A DNA stretch of 45,103 nt from an uncultured Bacteroides sp. (GTDB lineage: Bacteria; Bacteroidota; Bacteroidia; Bacteroidales; Bacteroidaceae), in NCBI GenBank assembly GCA_949288715.1, contig CASELH010000019.1:1-45103 (forward strand). Reading direction: 5' to 3'. A program made the translations under genes and the position numbers. Positions 34,575 through 43,114 of this stretch are shown piece after piece. Below the pieces are notes generated by a model. It was not told the DNA's origin. It saw only the letters and a program-made list of their open reading frames with translations, and searched no databases. Position 1 is the first letter of the stretch. The number at the start of each line of letters is the position of its first letter.

Positions 34575-35717
34575 TTATTCGCATTCAATGTTTACTTCGT
34601 CAATCCACAGCGTGCTGCCCACGGCGCCTATGAAGTAGGCTCCCTTGATGCTCGACGAGAACACCACGGCCAGCTTGTACTTGCCCTCGGCCAGGTCTTG
34701 GGCGTTGATGTCGGCCTCGGTATGTCCGGGTTGCAGCTCAAAAGGCAAGTCGAAGTAAGTCCACTCGCCGGCCTCCTTCATCTCGGGAATGCGTGCCAGG
34801 AGTATGATTTCCGGATTGATGTCACCGTCCAGCGAGATGACGTCGCCCGCCACCGTGTAGTTGTTGCTCGGCGCTTTGTAGAACAAGGCATAGATGTCGC
34901 CCCGGTCAGTCTCATCCGTCGGGTTGCCGTCCGCGTCGGTCGACAGGCCTCCCGATTTATACTTGTAGTATCCCGTGATGCGCACCGGCTTTTGCGTGAA
35001 GGGATAGCCGAAGCGGGTAGAGCCCAGCGGGTCTTGTATGGCGTTGTTGATGTCGAACGAGCCGACAAACAGGTTGCCTGCGGCAATGCGCATCTTCACC
35101 ATCTGCCCGAAGCTGCCGGTGTCTTTCGTCTCCAGCTTCGCGGCCTTGCCCGAGCGGCCTTCGGACACCTGTATGGTGGGGTAATCTAGCGGGTCGGCCG
35201 CCATGCCCGTCAGCTTGAAGCCGGGGTTTCCGCTGGCCCATTGCAGCACCTTCGTCACGCTGCCGCCCGCTCCCGGCGTATATTCATACAAGATGGGGTA
35301 GTCGCTGCTGCCCTCCATCAGGTCTTCGAAGTGGAAGGTTGTGGGCAACTCTGCCGGAATCATCGAGATGGTGTATACAGGAGTGTTGGAGCCGTCTTCC
35401 GATGTGACGGTGAAGTAGCGCGGATTCTGGGTGCTGAAGTCATAAGTGTTCTCCGTATCTCCCGGCAATGTCTCGTTGGCCTGGATGGTAGAGCCCTGCG
35501 AGAGGGTGAACTCCAGTTTCTGGCGCGACAGGTCGGCGCTCCGGCTGATGTAGATGTCGATAGACTTCTGTGCGCCTTGCTTGTTGATGATGGCCAGCTG
35601 CACGTCGCTGCCCGTGCACCCGTCGATAGCTGCTTCCACGTTCAATGCCTCGTCTTGGATGCATCCGCCCAAGGCCAGTGCCAGGCATAAACCCGGAATA
35701 AGTCGTTTCAGTGTCAT
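34575..35717 (-). CDS. PCMD-domain lipoprotein
   Basis: The 380-residue lipoprotein has the signal MTLKRLIPGLCLALALGGC, with lipobox Cys about 19. An Ig-like N-terminal domain (about 25-115, ending TVTSEDGSNTPVYTISMIP) is followed by a PCMD domain (FHFEDLMEGSS to the C-terminus). The C-terminal GSTLWIDEVNIECE and the TRFGYPFTQKPVRITGYYKY segment are homologous to the lipoprotein at 30841-32400. It heads an operon with the PorT-like barrel. A -7 box (TACCTTTG, minus strand) lies about 75 bp upstream. The ligand is unknown; a glycan or surface-polymer role is only suggested by the domain name. Confidence 0.85.
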   Translation of the reverse strand: MTLKRLIPGLCLALALGGCIQDEALNVEAAIDGCTGSDVQLAIINKQGAQKSIDIYISRSADLSRQKLEFTLSQGSTIQANETLPGDTENTYDFSTQNPRYFTVTSEDGSNTPVYTISMIPAELPTTFHFEDLMEGSSDYPILYEYTPGAGGSVTKVLQWASGNPGFKLTGMAADPLDYPTIQVSEGRSGKAAKLETKDTGSFGQMVKMRIAAGNLFVGSFDINNAIQDPLGSTRFGYPFTQKPVRITGYYKYKSGGLSTDADGNPTDETDRGDIYALFYKAPSNNYTVAGDVISLDGDINPEIILLARIPEMKEAGEWTYFDLPFELQPGHTEADINAQDLAEGKYKLAVVFSSSIKGAYFIGAVGSTLWIDEVNIECE

Positions 35718-35791
35718 GTGAAATAGTTTTAATGGGTTATTTTAAATTCTGGATGTTCTGCAATAGCAGGTTGTTCCTCGCGAACATGGTG

Positions 35792-35799
35792 CAAAGGTA
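35792..35799 (-). promoter_or_regulatory. -7 box (TACCTTTG) for the PCMD-PorT operon
   Basis: It matches TAnnTTTG on the minus strand 75 bp before the PCMD lipoprotein start. No clear -33 box is seen. Confidence 0.5.
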
Positions 35800-35856
35800 C
35801 GTTTCTTTTTGAAATAAAAGCCTATACGGCTTCATGAAAATTAAGTGGCATGACTA

Positions 35857-35888
35857 TTTGACGGGTGAAACCTTTTTCCGTACCTTTG
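35857..35888 (+). promoter_or_regulatory. Bacteroidetes promoter (TTTG-N20-TACCTTTG)
   Basis: An exact -33 TTTG (35857-35860) and an exact -7 box (35881-35888) are separated by 20 bp, 22 bp before the cysteine desulfidase-family ATG. Confidence 0.8.
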
Positions 35889-35910
35889 CCCACTACCAAA
35901 TACTGACAAA

Positions 35911-37197
35911 ATGATAAACAAAGAAGAACGCGAGCAAATCATAGCCTTGGTGAAGCGCGAGGTCGTGCCGGCCATAGGCTGCACTGAGCCTATTGCCGTG
36001 GCCTTGTGCGTGGCACGGGCTGCTGAGTTATTGGGTCGTCGCCCGGAAAAGGTGACTGCCTTGTTGAGTGCCAACATCTTGAAGAATGCCATGGGGGTGG
36101 GCATCCCCGGCACAGGCATGGTGGGACTGCCCATCGCCATCGCCTTAGGGGCATTAGTAGGAAAATCTGCCTACCAGCTGGAAGTGCTGAAGGACAGTAC
36201 CCCTGCCGATGTGGAGCAAGGCAAGCTGTTCATAGCCGACAAGCGCATACGCATCGCCCTGAAGGAGGGCATTGAAGAAAAACTGTACATAGAGGTGCAC
36301 TGCCAGGCCGGCAACGACAGTGCCGTGGCGGTGATAGCCGGCGGGCACACCACCTTTGTCTACTTGGAACGCAATGGTGAGGTGCTGCTGGACAAGCAGT
36401 GTGCCGAAGCGGCCGAGGAAGAGACCCCAATGCCGGCACTTACCCTGCGCAAAGTGTACGACTTCGCATTGACAGCCCCGCTGGACGAGATAAGTTTTAT
36501 CCTCGAGACTGCCCGCCTGAACAAGGCTGCTGCCGAGCGCTCTTTTGAGGGCGACTACGGCCACGGTCTGGGCAAGATGCTGCGCGGAAACTACGAGCAT
36601 AAGGTGATGGGCGACAGTGTGTTCTCGCACATTCTTTCTTATACTTCGGGGGCGTGCGACGCCCGCATGGCAGGGGCCATGATTCCGGTGATGAGCAATT
36701 CGGGCAGCGGCAACCAAGGTATATCGGCCACGGTGCCCGTAGTAGTGTATGCCGAGGAGAACGGCAAGACGGAAGAAGAACTTATCCGCGCCCTGATGTT
36801 GAGCCACCTGACGGTTATCTACATCAAGCAAAGCCTGGGCAGGCTTTCTGCCTTGTGCGGCTGCGTGGTGGCGGCCACGGGCTCCAGTTGCGGCATCACG
36901 TGGCTGATGGGTGGCGGCTACGAACAGGTGTCTTATGCTGTGCAGAACATGATAGCCAACCTGACGGGCATGATATGCGACGGTGCCAAGCCCAGCTGCG
37001 CCCTGAAGGTGACCACCGGCGTGGCCACGGCCGTGCTCTCCGCCATCATGGCCATGGAGGGCCGCTGTGTCACCTCGGTAGAGGGCATTATTGACCGCGA
37101 TGTGGACCAAAGCATCCGCAACCTCACAGAGATAGGCTCACACGGCATGAACGAAACGGACAAGCTGGTGCTGGACATCATGACGCACAAGCATTAA
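35911..37197 (+). CDS. L-cysteine desulfidase-family protein (CyuA/YhaM, serine dehydratase alpha-like)
   Basis: The 428-residue protein matches the UPF0597/CyuA family, which splits cysteine to pyruvate, ammonia and sulfide with a 4Fe-4S cluster. The N-terminal AIGCTEPIAVAL holds the first conserved Cys. Others lie in SGACDARMAGAMIP, SALCGCVVAATGSSCGITW and MICDGAKPSCALK. MIPVMSNSGSGNQGI is a family signature. Activity on serine cannot be excluded. It is a single gene with a well-formed promoter and an extended REP element downstream. Confidence 0.88.
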   Translation: MINKEEREQIIALVKREVVPAIGCTEPIAVALCVARAAELLGRRPEKVTALLSANILKNAMGVGIPGTGMVGLPIAIALGALVGKSAYQLEVLKDSTPADVEQGKLFIADKRIRIALKEGIEEKLYIEVHCQAGNDSAVAVIAGGHTTFVYLERNGEVLLDKQCAEAAEEETPMPALTLRKVYDFALTAPLDEISFILETARLNKAAAERSFEGDYGHGLGKMLRGNYEHKVMGDSVFSHILSYTSGACDARMAGAMIPVMSNSGSGNQGISATVPVVVYAEENGKTEEELIRALMLSHLTVIYIKQSLGRLSALCGCVVAATGSSCGITWLMGGGYEQVSYAVQNMIANLTGMICDGAKPSCALKVTTGVATAVLSAIMAMEGRCVTSVEGIIDRDVDQSIRNLTEIGSHGMNETDKLVLDIMTHKH

Positions 37198-37230
37198 GGC
37201 GCGCTGCCCAAACGAGAAGTAAAGTCAAAT

Positions 37231-37348
37231 ACAGTATGACTATCATTTTGCTCTGTCATCCTGAACGGAGTGAAGGATCTCACATCTATTTATGCTTTTA
37301 GGAGATTCTTCGCTTACGCTCAGAATGACAAAATGATAGCCATACTGT
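37231..37348. repeat. REP-like hairpin nested in a larger palindrome
   Basis: The outer arms 37231-37250 (ACAGTATGACTATCATTTTG) and 37329-37348 pair at 19 of 20 positions. Inside lies a REP-like hairpin (37254-37330, TGTCATCCTGAACG to CTCAGAATGACA). It fills the gap between the convergent cysteine desulfidase and slyD genes and may terminate both. Confidence 0.88.
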
Positions 37349-37385
37349 AATCTGACATACCTCGTCCAATTGTTTTTGTACCGGC

Positions 37386-37964
37386 TTAGTGGCAGCATCC
37401 GCCGCAGCCGTGATGGTCGTGCTCGTCACAGTCGCCGCCGCAGTGGTCGCATCCGCATCCGCAGCCCTCGCCGCTGAGCAGGCGGGCAGCCTCGGCCAGT
37501 TCTTCGTTGGTGGCGGGACGGCTTTCCAGCACCTTGCCCGTGAAGTTCAGGTCACATCCGGCAAAGGGGTGGTTCAGGTCGATGACCACCGTGTCGGCTC
37601 CTATCTCGGCTACCTTGCCGCTGACGTGCTGTCCTTCGGCCGTCATAAGGGGCAAAATGGCGCCCACGGTGACATGCTCGTCGTCAAACTTGCCGTCGAT
37701 GCAGAAGATGTCCTTGGCAAGGCTTACCACGTGCTCCTCGTTGCGTTCCCCGTAGGCGTTTTCGCTGGGGATAACAAAGTCGAAGGTGTCTCCCGCCTTC
37801 AGGGGAGCTATCTGGGCTTCAAAGTTGTCGAGCACCATGCCCAGTCCGGAGATGAATTGGAATGGGGCGCTGGCGGGCGCTTCTTCCTGCAGTTTCTTCT
37901 TGCCGTTCTCTGTGGTGTAGAGCTTGTAGGCCACGGCGATGTAGTTGTTGTTTGCTGTTTCCAT
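37386..37964 (-). CDS. slyD: SlyD-type FKBP peptidyl-prolyl isomerase
   Basis: The 192-residue protein has the SlyD layout. An FKBP half (VAYKLYTTENGKK..PFQFISGLGMVLDNFEAQI..PLKAGDTFDFVIPSENAYG) surrounds an inserted IF domain (about 75-125). FKBP strands resume with DLNHPFAGCDLNFTGKVLE. The last 25 residues are a Cys/His-rich metal-binding tail (GEGCGCGCDHC, DEHDHHGCGGCCH). SlyD assists folding and nickel insertion in other bacteria. It is monocistronic with a -7 box (TATCTTTG) about 70 bp upstream. Confidence 0.94.
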   Translation of the reverse strand: METANNNYIAVAYKLYTTENGKKKLQEEAPASAPFQFISGLGMVLDNFEAQIAPLKAGDTFDFVIPSENAYGERNEEHVVSLAKDIFCIDGKFDDEHVTVGAILPLMTAEGQHVSGKVAEIGADTVVIDLNHPFAGCDLNFTGKVLESRPATNEELAEAARLLSGEGCGCGCDHCGGDCDEHDHHGCGGCCH

Positions 37965-38034
37965 AATCAGTGTATATATTAGAAATTGAGTCTCTGGGGT
38001 GGGGAAAGTCCTGTCGTTCGCTTCAGGACGGCGG

Positions 38035-38042
38035 CAAAGATA
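38035..38042 (-). promoter_or_regulatory. -7 box (TATCTTTG) for slyD
   Basis: It matches TAnnTTTG on the minus strand 71 bp before the slyD start. The -33 box is not clear. In 38043-38366 only a short CGGAAAT/ATTTCCG stem (38204-38231) was noticed. Confidence 0.45.
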
Positions 38043-38366
38043 CGAAGTTATTTTGCAATAACATGCTTCCGGCCAGGTAAAAAGTTGTAAGCCCGCACGG
38101 TGCTCTCATTTACAGGAATTGTATTGCCATCCCGGGCAGTCTGAGCGGTATTATCAGTTCATCCTTCACCCACAGGCGGCATGGATGGCAAGTTGTGCAA
38201 GAACGGAAATGTAAATATATTAAAATTTCCGCATTCTCTATGCTGAAATTCATAGATGCTTACATGAAAAATCTTGATTATTTATTTTTCTTTACAAAAA
38301 TCGCTTCGGAAAGCACTCTTAATCTGCTATGGTTCAATATATTGCCATAACTGATGCGCCCCGCCT

Positions 38367-38454
38367 ACATACCATCTTCGATTCTCCTCCTTACCAAGTC
38401 CTTACCAACTCCTATACTCCTTCGGCGTATAGGATCGGAGGTGGAGCGTAGGAA
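38367..38454. repeat. 22-bp array H (11-bp half-steps, degenerate)
   Basis: CCTTACCAAGT and CCTTACCAACT are adjacent 11-mers (38389-38410), and CCTATACTCCT follows in phase. TACCA also occurs exactly 22 bp before (38370). The third unit contains a CCTATAC/GTATAGG dyad, and CTCC motifs are answered by GGAG further on. It lies upstream of the ilv promoter; nothing is recognised in 38455-38709. Confidence 0.6.
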
Positions 38455-38709
38455 ATACGGACATGTTCGGGAGGAAACAGGGGGATGATGGCCTTTGAAA
38501 TGGACATTTTTGTAAATATTTCCTTTCCGTAGGAACCTTTTGGAGGGGGATGCTATCTCAAAGTTTAAATGAAAAAGCTATGTAAGCTTGGTGATTGGCA
38601 GTGGGGGGACAGGCGGGCATGAACTTCTCTTGGTTGTTGGCAAATTAACAGGAATAGAGCGGCTTTCCTTAGAAATAATCACGAAAGTGAAGAAAAAAAC
38701 GTCAATTTG

Positions 38710-38740
38710 TTTGCAGATAATAAAAAAGGCCTTACCTTTG
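38710..38740 (+). promoter_or_regulatory. ilv operon promoter (TTTG-N19-TACCTTTG)
   Basis: An exact -33 TTTG (38710-38713) and an exact -7 box (38733-38740) are separated by 19 bp. Transcription would start near 38747, about 40 nt before the leader peptide. Confidence 0.82.
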
Positions 38741-38785
38741 CGGCACGTTAGCAAGAAAAAAATAACCGATAAAAGAATAATAGTT

Positions 38786-38860
38786 ATGAACGTGCTGCAT
38801 ACATTGGTCAACCTACACAATCTGATTATTCGCGTCGTGGTGGTCTCCTCCAAAGCGTGA
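38786..38860 (+). CDS. ilv operon leader peptide
   Basis: The 24-codon reading frame has 12 branched-chain residues: four Leu, six Val (four in a row at 17-20) and two adjacent Ile (14-15). Position, size and composition are those of an attenuation leader controlled by charged Leu, Val and Ile tRNAs. The frame is open further upstream but crosses the promoter, so the start is ATG 38786. Its TGA stop (38858-38860) overlaps the antiterminator segment. Confidence 0.9.
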   Translation: MNVLHTLVNLHNLIIRVVVVSSKA

Positions 38861-38947
38861 GAAAGGATGTTGTCCGTGTTGCATGAAACATTCATACAGG
38901 TAAATACAAGGATGAAGCCTTTCTCACACAGCTGTGGGGAAGGCTTC
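38857..38947 (+). promoter_or_regulatory. ilv attenuator: antiterminator and terminator
   Basis: GTGAGAAAGG at 38857-38866 is the exact complement of CCTTTCTCAC at 38918-38927, which is also the 5' half of a 15-bp terminator stem at 38914-38947 (GAAGCCTTTCTCACA-CAGC-TGTGGGGAAGGCTTC, with wobble pairs). A ribosome that finishes the leader covers the first segment and lets the terminator form. One stalled at the Ile or Val codons would leave it free to pair. The T-run after the stem is weak (CCGTTTG). ilvD begins 24 bp later. Confidence 0.85.
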
Positions 38948-38971
38948 ACCGTTTGATAGGAGAACAAGAAG

Positions 38972-40771
38972 ATGAAACACCAGTTACGTAGCGCAACCAG
39001 TACGCAGGGCCGCCGTATGGCAGGCGCCCGTGCCCTTTGGGTTGCCAATGGAATGAAGCCCGAACATTTGGGCCGCCCCGTGATAGCCATTGTCAATTCG
39101 TTCACCCAGTTTGTGCCGGGGCACATGCACTTGCACGAGATAGGGCAGTTTGTAAAGCAGGAAGTGGAGAAGCTGGGCTGCTTTGCCGCCGAGTTTAACA
39201 CCATTGCCATAGACGACGGCATTGCCATGGGGCACGACGGCATGCTGTACTCGCTGCCTTCGCGCGACCTTATAGCCGACAGCGTGGAGTATATGGTGAA
39301 TGCCCATAAGGCGGATGCCATGGTGTGCATCAGTAACTGCGACAAGATTACGCCGGGCATGCTGATGGCTGCCATGCGGCTCAACATCCCTACGGTGTTC
39401 GTGTCCGGTGGGCCGATGGAGGCCGGTGAGTGGAATGGCCGCCATCTGGACTTGATAGATGCCATGATACAGTCGGCCGACACTTCGGTGAGCGATGCCG
39501 ATGTGGCACAGATAGAACGGCATGCGTGCCCCACGTGCGGTTGTTGCTCGGGCATGTTTACTGCCAACTCGATGAACTGCCTAAACGAGGCCATCGGGCT
39601 TGCCCTGCCGGGCAACGGCACCATTGTGGCTACCCATGCGGAGCGCAAGCAACTCTTTGCCGATGCCGCACGCCTTATCGTGCAGAATGCCTACAGGTAT
39701 TATGAAGAAGGCGACGACAGCGTGCTGCCGCGCAGCATTGCCACCCGCCAGGCCTTCCTCAACGCCATGACGCTGGACATTGCCATGGGCGGCTCTACCA
39801 ACACGGTGCTGCACCTGCTGGCAGTGGCCCACGAGGCCGGGGTGGATTTCAAGATGGACGACATAGACATGCTGTCGCGCCGCACGCCCTGCCTGTGCAA
39901 GGTGGCGCCCAACACGCAGCAATACCATGTGCAGGATGTGAACCGCGCCGGGGGCATCCTGGCCATTATGGGCGAGCTGGCCAAAGGTGGGCTGGTGGAT
40001 ACCTCGGCAGGCCGGGTGGATGGGCTGACATTGGGCGAGGCCATTGGCCGCTATGACGTGGCTTCGCCGCAGGCCGCTGAGGCAGATGTGCACCGTTATC
40101 TCTGTGCTCCGGCCGGCCGCTTCAACTTGGAGCTGGGCTCGCAAGACACGTATTACCCGGTTCCCGACACAGACCGTGCCGCAGGTTGCATCCGTGACCT
40201 GGAACATGCCTACACCAAGGACGGCGGACTGGCTGTGCTCAAAGGCAATATAGCCACCGACGGGTGCGTGGTGAAGACTGCCGGGGTAGATGAAAGCATC
40301 TGGAAATTCTCCGGTCCGGCCAAGGTGTTCGACTCGCAGGAGGCTGCTTGCGAGGGCATCTTGAACGGCAAGGTGCAGAGCGGCGACGTGGTGGTCATCA
40401 TCTACGAAGGCCCCAAAGGTGGCCCCGGCATGCAGGAGATGCTGTATCCCACCTCTTACATCAAGTCGCGCCACTTGGGCAAAGAGTGTGCCCTGATTAC
40501 CGACGGGCGCTTCAGCGGGGGAACATCGGGATTGAGCATCGGCCACATATCGCCTGAGGCGGCTGCGGGCGGCAATGTGGGGAAGCTGCGCGATGGCGAC
40601 ATCATTGACATCGACATTCCGGCCCGTACCATCAATGTCCGCCTGAGCGATGAAGAGCTGGCGGCGCGCCCCTTGGTGCCGCTTACCCGTCAGCGCGAGG
40701 TGTCTACTGCCCTCAAGGCATACGCCCGCATGGTGAGCTCGGCCGACAAGGGCGCGGTAAGGATGTTGTAA
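38972..40771 (+). CDS. ilvD: dihydroxy-acid dehydratase
   Basis: The 599-residue iron-sulfur enzyme dehydrates 2,3-dihydroxy-isovalerate and its methylvalerate homologue to the 2-oxoacids. Cluster and metal motifs are present: [12 protein letters not shown] (about 110-121) and [19 protein letters not shown]. The C-terminal [23 protein letters not shown] is the family signature. An AGGAGA stretch precedes the ATG. It is the first structural gene of the attenuated ilv operon. Confidence 0.97.
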   Translation: MKHQLRSATSTQGRRMAGARALWVANGMKPEHLGRPVIAIVNSFTQFVPGHMHLHEIGQFVKQEVEKLGCFAAEFNTIAIDDGIAMGHDGMLYSLPSRDLIADSVEYMVNAHKADAMVCISNCDKITPGMLMAAMRLNIPTVFVSGGPMEAGEWNGRHLDLIDAMIQSADTSVSDADVAQIERHACPTCGCCSGMFTANSMNCLNEAIGLALPGNGTIVATHAERKQLFADAARLIVQNAYRYYEEGDDSVLPRSIATRQAFLNAMTLDIAMGGSTNTVLHLLAVAHEAGVDFKMDDIDMLSRRTPCLCKVAPNTQQYHVQDVNRAGGILAIMGELAKGGLVDTSAGRVDGLTLGEAIGRYDVASPQAAEADVHRYLCAPAGRFNLELGSQDTYYPVPDTDRAAGCIRDLEHAYTKDGGLAVLKGNIATDGCVVKTAGVDESIWKFSGPAKVFDSQEAACEGILNGKVQSGDVVVIIYEGPKGGPGMQEMLYPTSYIKSRHLGKECALITDGRFSGGTSGLSIGHISPEAAAGGNVGKLRDGDIIDIDIPARTINVRLSDEELAARPLVPLTRQREVSTALKAYARMVSSADKGAVRML

Positions 40772-40802
40772 CTTTATATTAACCCAATGCTTGGAGTTGC
40801 TT

Positions 40803-42520
40803 ATGAATGCGAATAACAGTACAGACAAGATTATAATCTCTCCCGCTACCAGTCCCGACGAGGAGAAGCGGAATGAGAATCCCATTACGGGGGCGGAAGC
40901 CCTGATGCGCTCGCTGGAGCATCAGGGGGTGACTACCATCTTCGGGTATCCGGGGGGTAGCATTATGCCGGTGTTCGACGCATTGTACGACCACCGCAAC
41001 ACGTTGAACCACATATTGGTGCGCCACGAGCAGGGTGCCACCCATGCGGCACAGGGCTATGCCCGGGTGTCGGGCCGGGTGGGCGTGTGCCTGGTGACCA
41101 GCGGGCCGGGTGCCACCAACACCATTACCGGCATTGCCGATGCCATGATAGACAGCACGCCGCTGGTGGTCATTGCCGGGCAGGTGGGCACAGGCTTCTT
41201 GGGCACGGATGCTTTTCAGGAAGTGGACCTGGTGGGCATCACGCAGCCTATCTCAAAGTGGAGCTACCAGATACGCCGCGCCGAAGATGTGGCCTGGGCG
41301 GTGGCACGGGCATTCTACATCGCACAGAGCGGCCGTCCCGGCCCGGTGGTGTTGGACTTTGCCAAGAATGCCCAGACCGAGAAGACAAAATACGTGCCCG
41401 TCAAGGTAGACTATATACGCAGCTATCAGCCTATACCCGATACTGACCCCGAGGCCGTCTGCCGGGCAGCCGAATTGATAAATGCTGCCGAGCGTCCGTT
41501 GGTCCTGGTGGGGCAGGGAGTGGAATTGGGGGGCGCCCAGCCTGAGCTTCGCGCATTCATCGAAAAGGCCGGCATGCCGGCGGGCTGCACGTTGCTGGGG
41601 CTTTCGGCCTTGCCCAGCAATCATCCGCTCAACAAAGGTATGCTGGGCATGCACGGCAACCTGGGCCCCAACATCAATACCAACAAGTGCGACGTGCTGA
41701 TTGCCGTGGGCATGCGGCCAAGATTATCCATTTCGACATAGACCCGGCTGAAATCAATAAGAACGTGAAGGTGGATGTGGCCGTATTGGGCAACTGCAAA
41801 GATACCCTTGCCGCCGTGACAGCCTTGCTGAAGCCTGCCCGCCATGAGGAGTGGCTGGAGAGCTTCCGCCCCTACGAGCAGGTGGAAGAAGAGAAGGTAA
41901 TACGCCCCGAACTGCATCCCGCAGGCGATGTGCTCAGCATGGGCGAAGTGGTGCGTGCCGTGAGCGAGGCTACCCACGACGATGCCATCCTGGTGACGGA
42001 TGTGGGGCAGAACCAGATGATGGCCGCCCGCTACTTCCGTTTCAGCCGCGAGCGCAGCATCGTCACTTCGGGCGGACTGGGCACCATGGGCTTTGGCATG
42101 CCTGCCGCCATCGGCGCCACGTTTGGTCGCCCCGACCGCACGGTGTGCGTATTCATGGGCGACGGGGGCTTGCAGATGAACCTGCAGGAGCTGGGCACCA
42201 TTATGGAGCAGAAAGCACCGGTGAAGATGATATTGCTGAACAATAACTACCTGGGCAACGTGCGGCAGTGGCAGGCCATGTTCTTCAACCGCCGTTATTC
42301 GTTTACCCCGATGCTGAACCCCGATTATATGCAGATAGCCTCTGCCTACGGCATCCCCTCTACCCGTGTGTTTACCCGCGAGGCATTGCAGGACGCCATT
42401 GCCGAGATGCTGGCTACGGACGGCCCCTTCCTGCTGGAGGCCTGTGTGGTAGAGGAAGGCAATGTGCTGCCCATGACTCCTCCGGGTGGCTCGGTGAACC
42501 AAATGCTGCTGGAGTGCTAA
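40803..42520 (+). pseudogene. ilvB: acetolactate synthase large subunit, frameshifted by an internal deletion
   Basis: The first frame (to a stop at 41739-41741) carries the ThDP-binding N-terminal domain (HEQGATHAAQGYARVSGRVG) and most of the FAD-binding domain, up to CDVLIAVGMR. The second frame resumes at once with AKIIHFDIDPAEINKNV and runs to the true end, with GDGGLQMNLQELGT and LLNNNYLGNVRQWQ of the ThDP site. Homologues have about 15 residues (FDDRVTG and onward) between these points. A loss of about 46 nt near 41715-41717 explains both the gap and the frame change. The rest looks undamaged, so this is a very recent mutation or a sequence or assembly error. The start is ATG 40803; a TTG at 40791 is less likely. 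Confidence 0.9.
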
Positions 42521-42547
42521 ACGATAAACCTTCTTAGAGAGTACATT

Positions 42548-43114
42548 ATGGAAAAGAAACTATATACCATCATTGTTCACTCCGAAAACTTTGCCGGCTT
42601 GCTCAACCAGGTGACAGCCGTCTTTACCCGCCGGCAAATCAATATCGAGAGCCTGAACGTATCGGCATCCTCCATCAAGGGGGTGCACAAGTACACCATT
42701 ACTGCCTGGACGGACCCGGACACCATAGAGAAGGTGACCAAGCAGATTAGCAAGAAGATAGACGTGCTGCAGGCCAACTACTTTACCGACGACGAGATAT
42801 ACCAGCACGAAATTGCCCTCTACAAGATTACCACTTCTGTGCTGGAAGGCAATCCGGGCATGTCGAAAATCATCCGCAAGAACAATGCACGCATCGTGGA
42901 GGTGAACCCGGTGTTCTCCATCGTGGAGAAGAACGGCATGAGCGAGGAGATTACCCGCTTGTATGAAGCCTTGAGCGAATCGGGCGGAGTGCTGCAGTTT
43001 GTCCGTTCGGGGCGGGTGGCCATTACCACCAGCTGCTTTGAGCGCGTCAATGAGTATCTGGCCGAACGCGAGGCAAAGTATCGCCTGAGTAAGGAAAAGG
43101 AGCAAGGCTTATGA
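42548..43114 (+). CDS. ilvN: acetolactate synthase small (regulatory) subunit
   Basis: The 188-residue subunit begins with an ACT domain (YTIIVHSENFAGLLNQVTAVFTRRQINIESLNVSAS) that binds valine for feedback control. The C-terminal small-subunit domain follows (about 80-165). The gene begins 27 bp after ilvB, and its stop overlaps the next start as ATGA. It appears intact, although its catalytic partner is frameshifted. Confidence 0.95.
   Translation: MEKKLYTIIVHSENFAGLLNQVTAVFTRRQINIESLNVSASSIKGVHKYTITAWTDPDTIEKVTKQISKKIDVLQANYFTDDEIYQHEIALYKITTSVLEGNPGMSKIIRKNNARIVEVNPVFSIVEKNGMSEEITRLYEALSESGGVLQFVRSGRVAITTSCFERVNEYLAEREAKYRLSKEKEQGL

Noticed and set aside
38588-38860. A 90-residue protein covering the ilv leader
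   Set aside because: The frame crosses the ilv promoter and has no family features before the last 24 codons, which form the leader peptide.
41687-42520. Second half of ilvB as a separate gene
   Set aside because: Its first residues come from the shifted frame of the upstream half, and the conserved sequence continues directly from the first frame; it is one gene with a frameshift.
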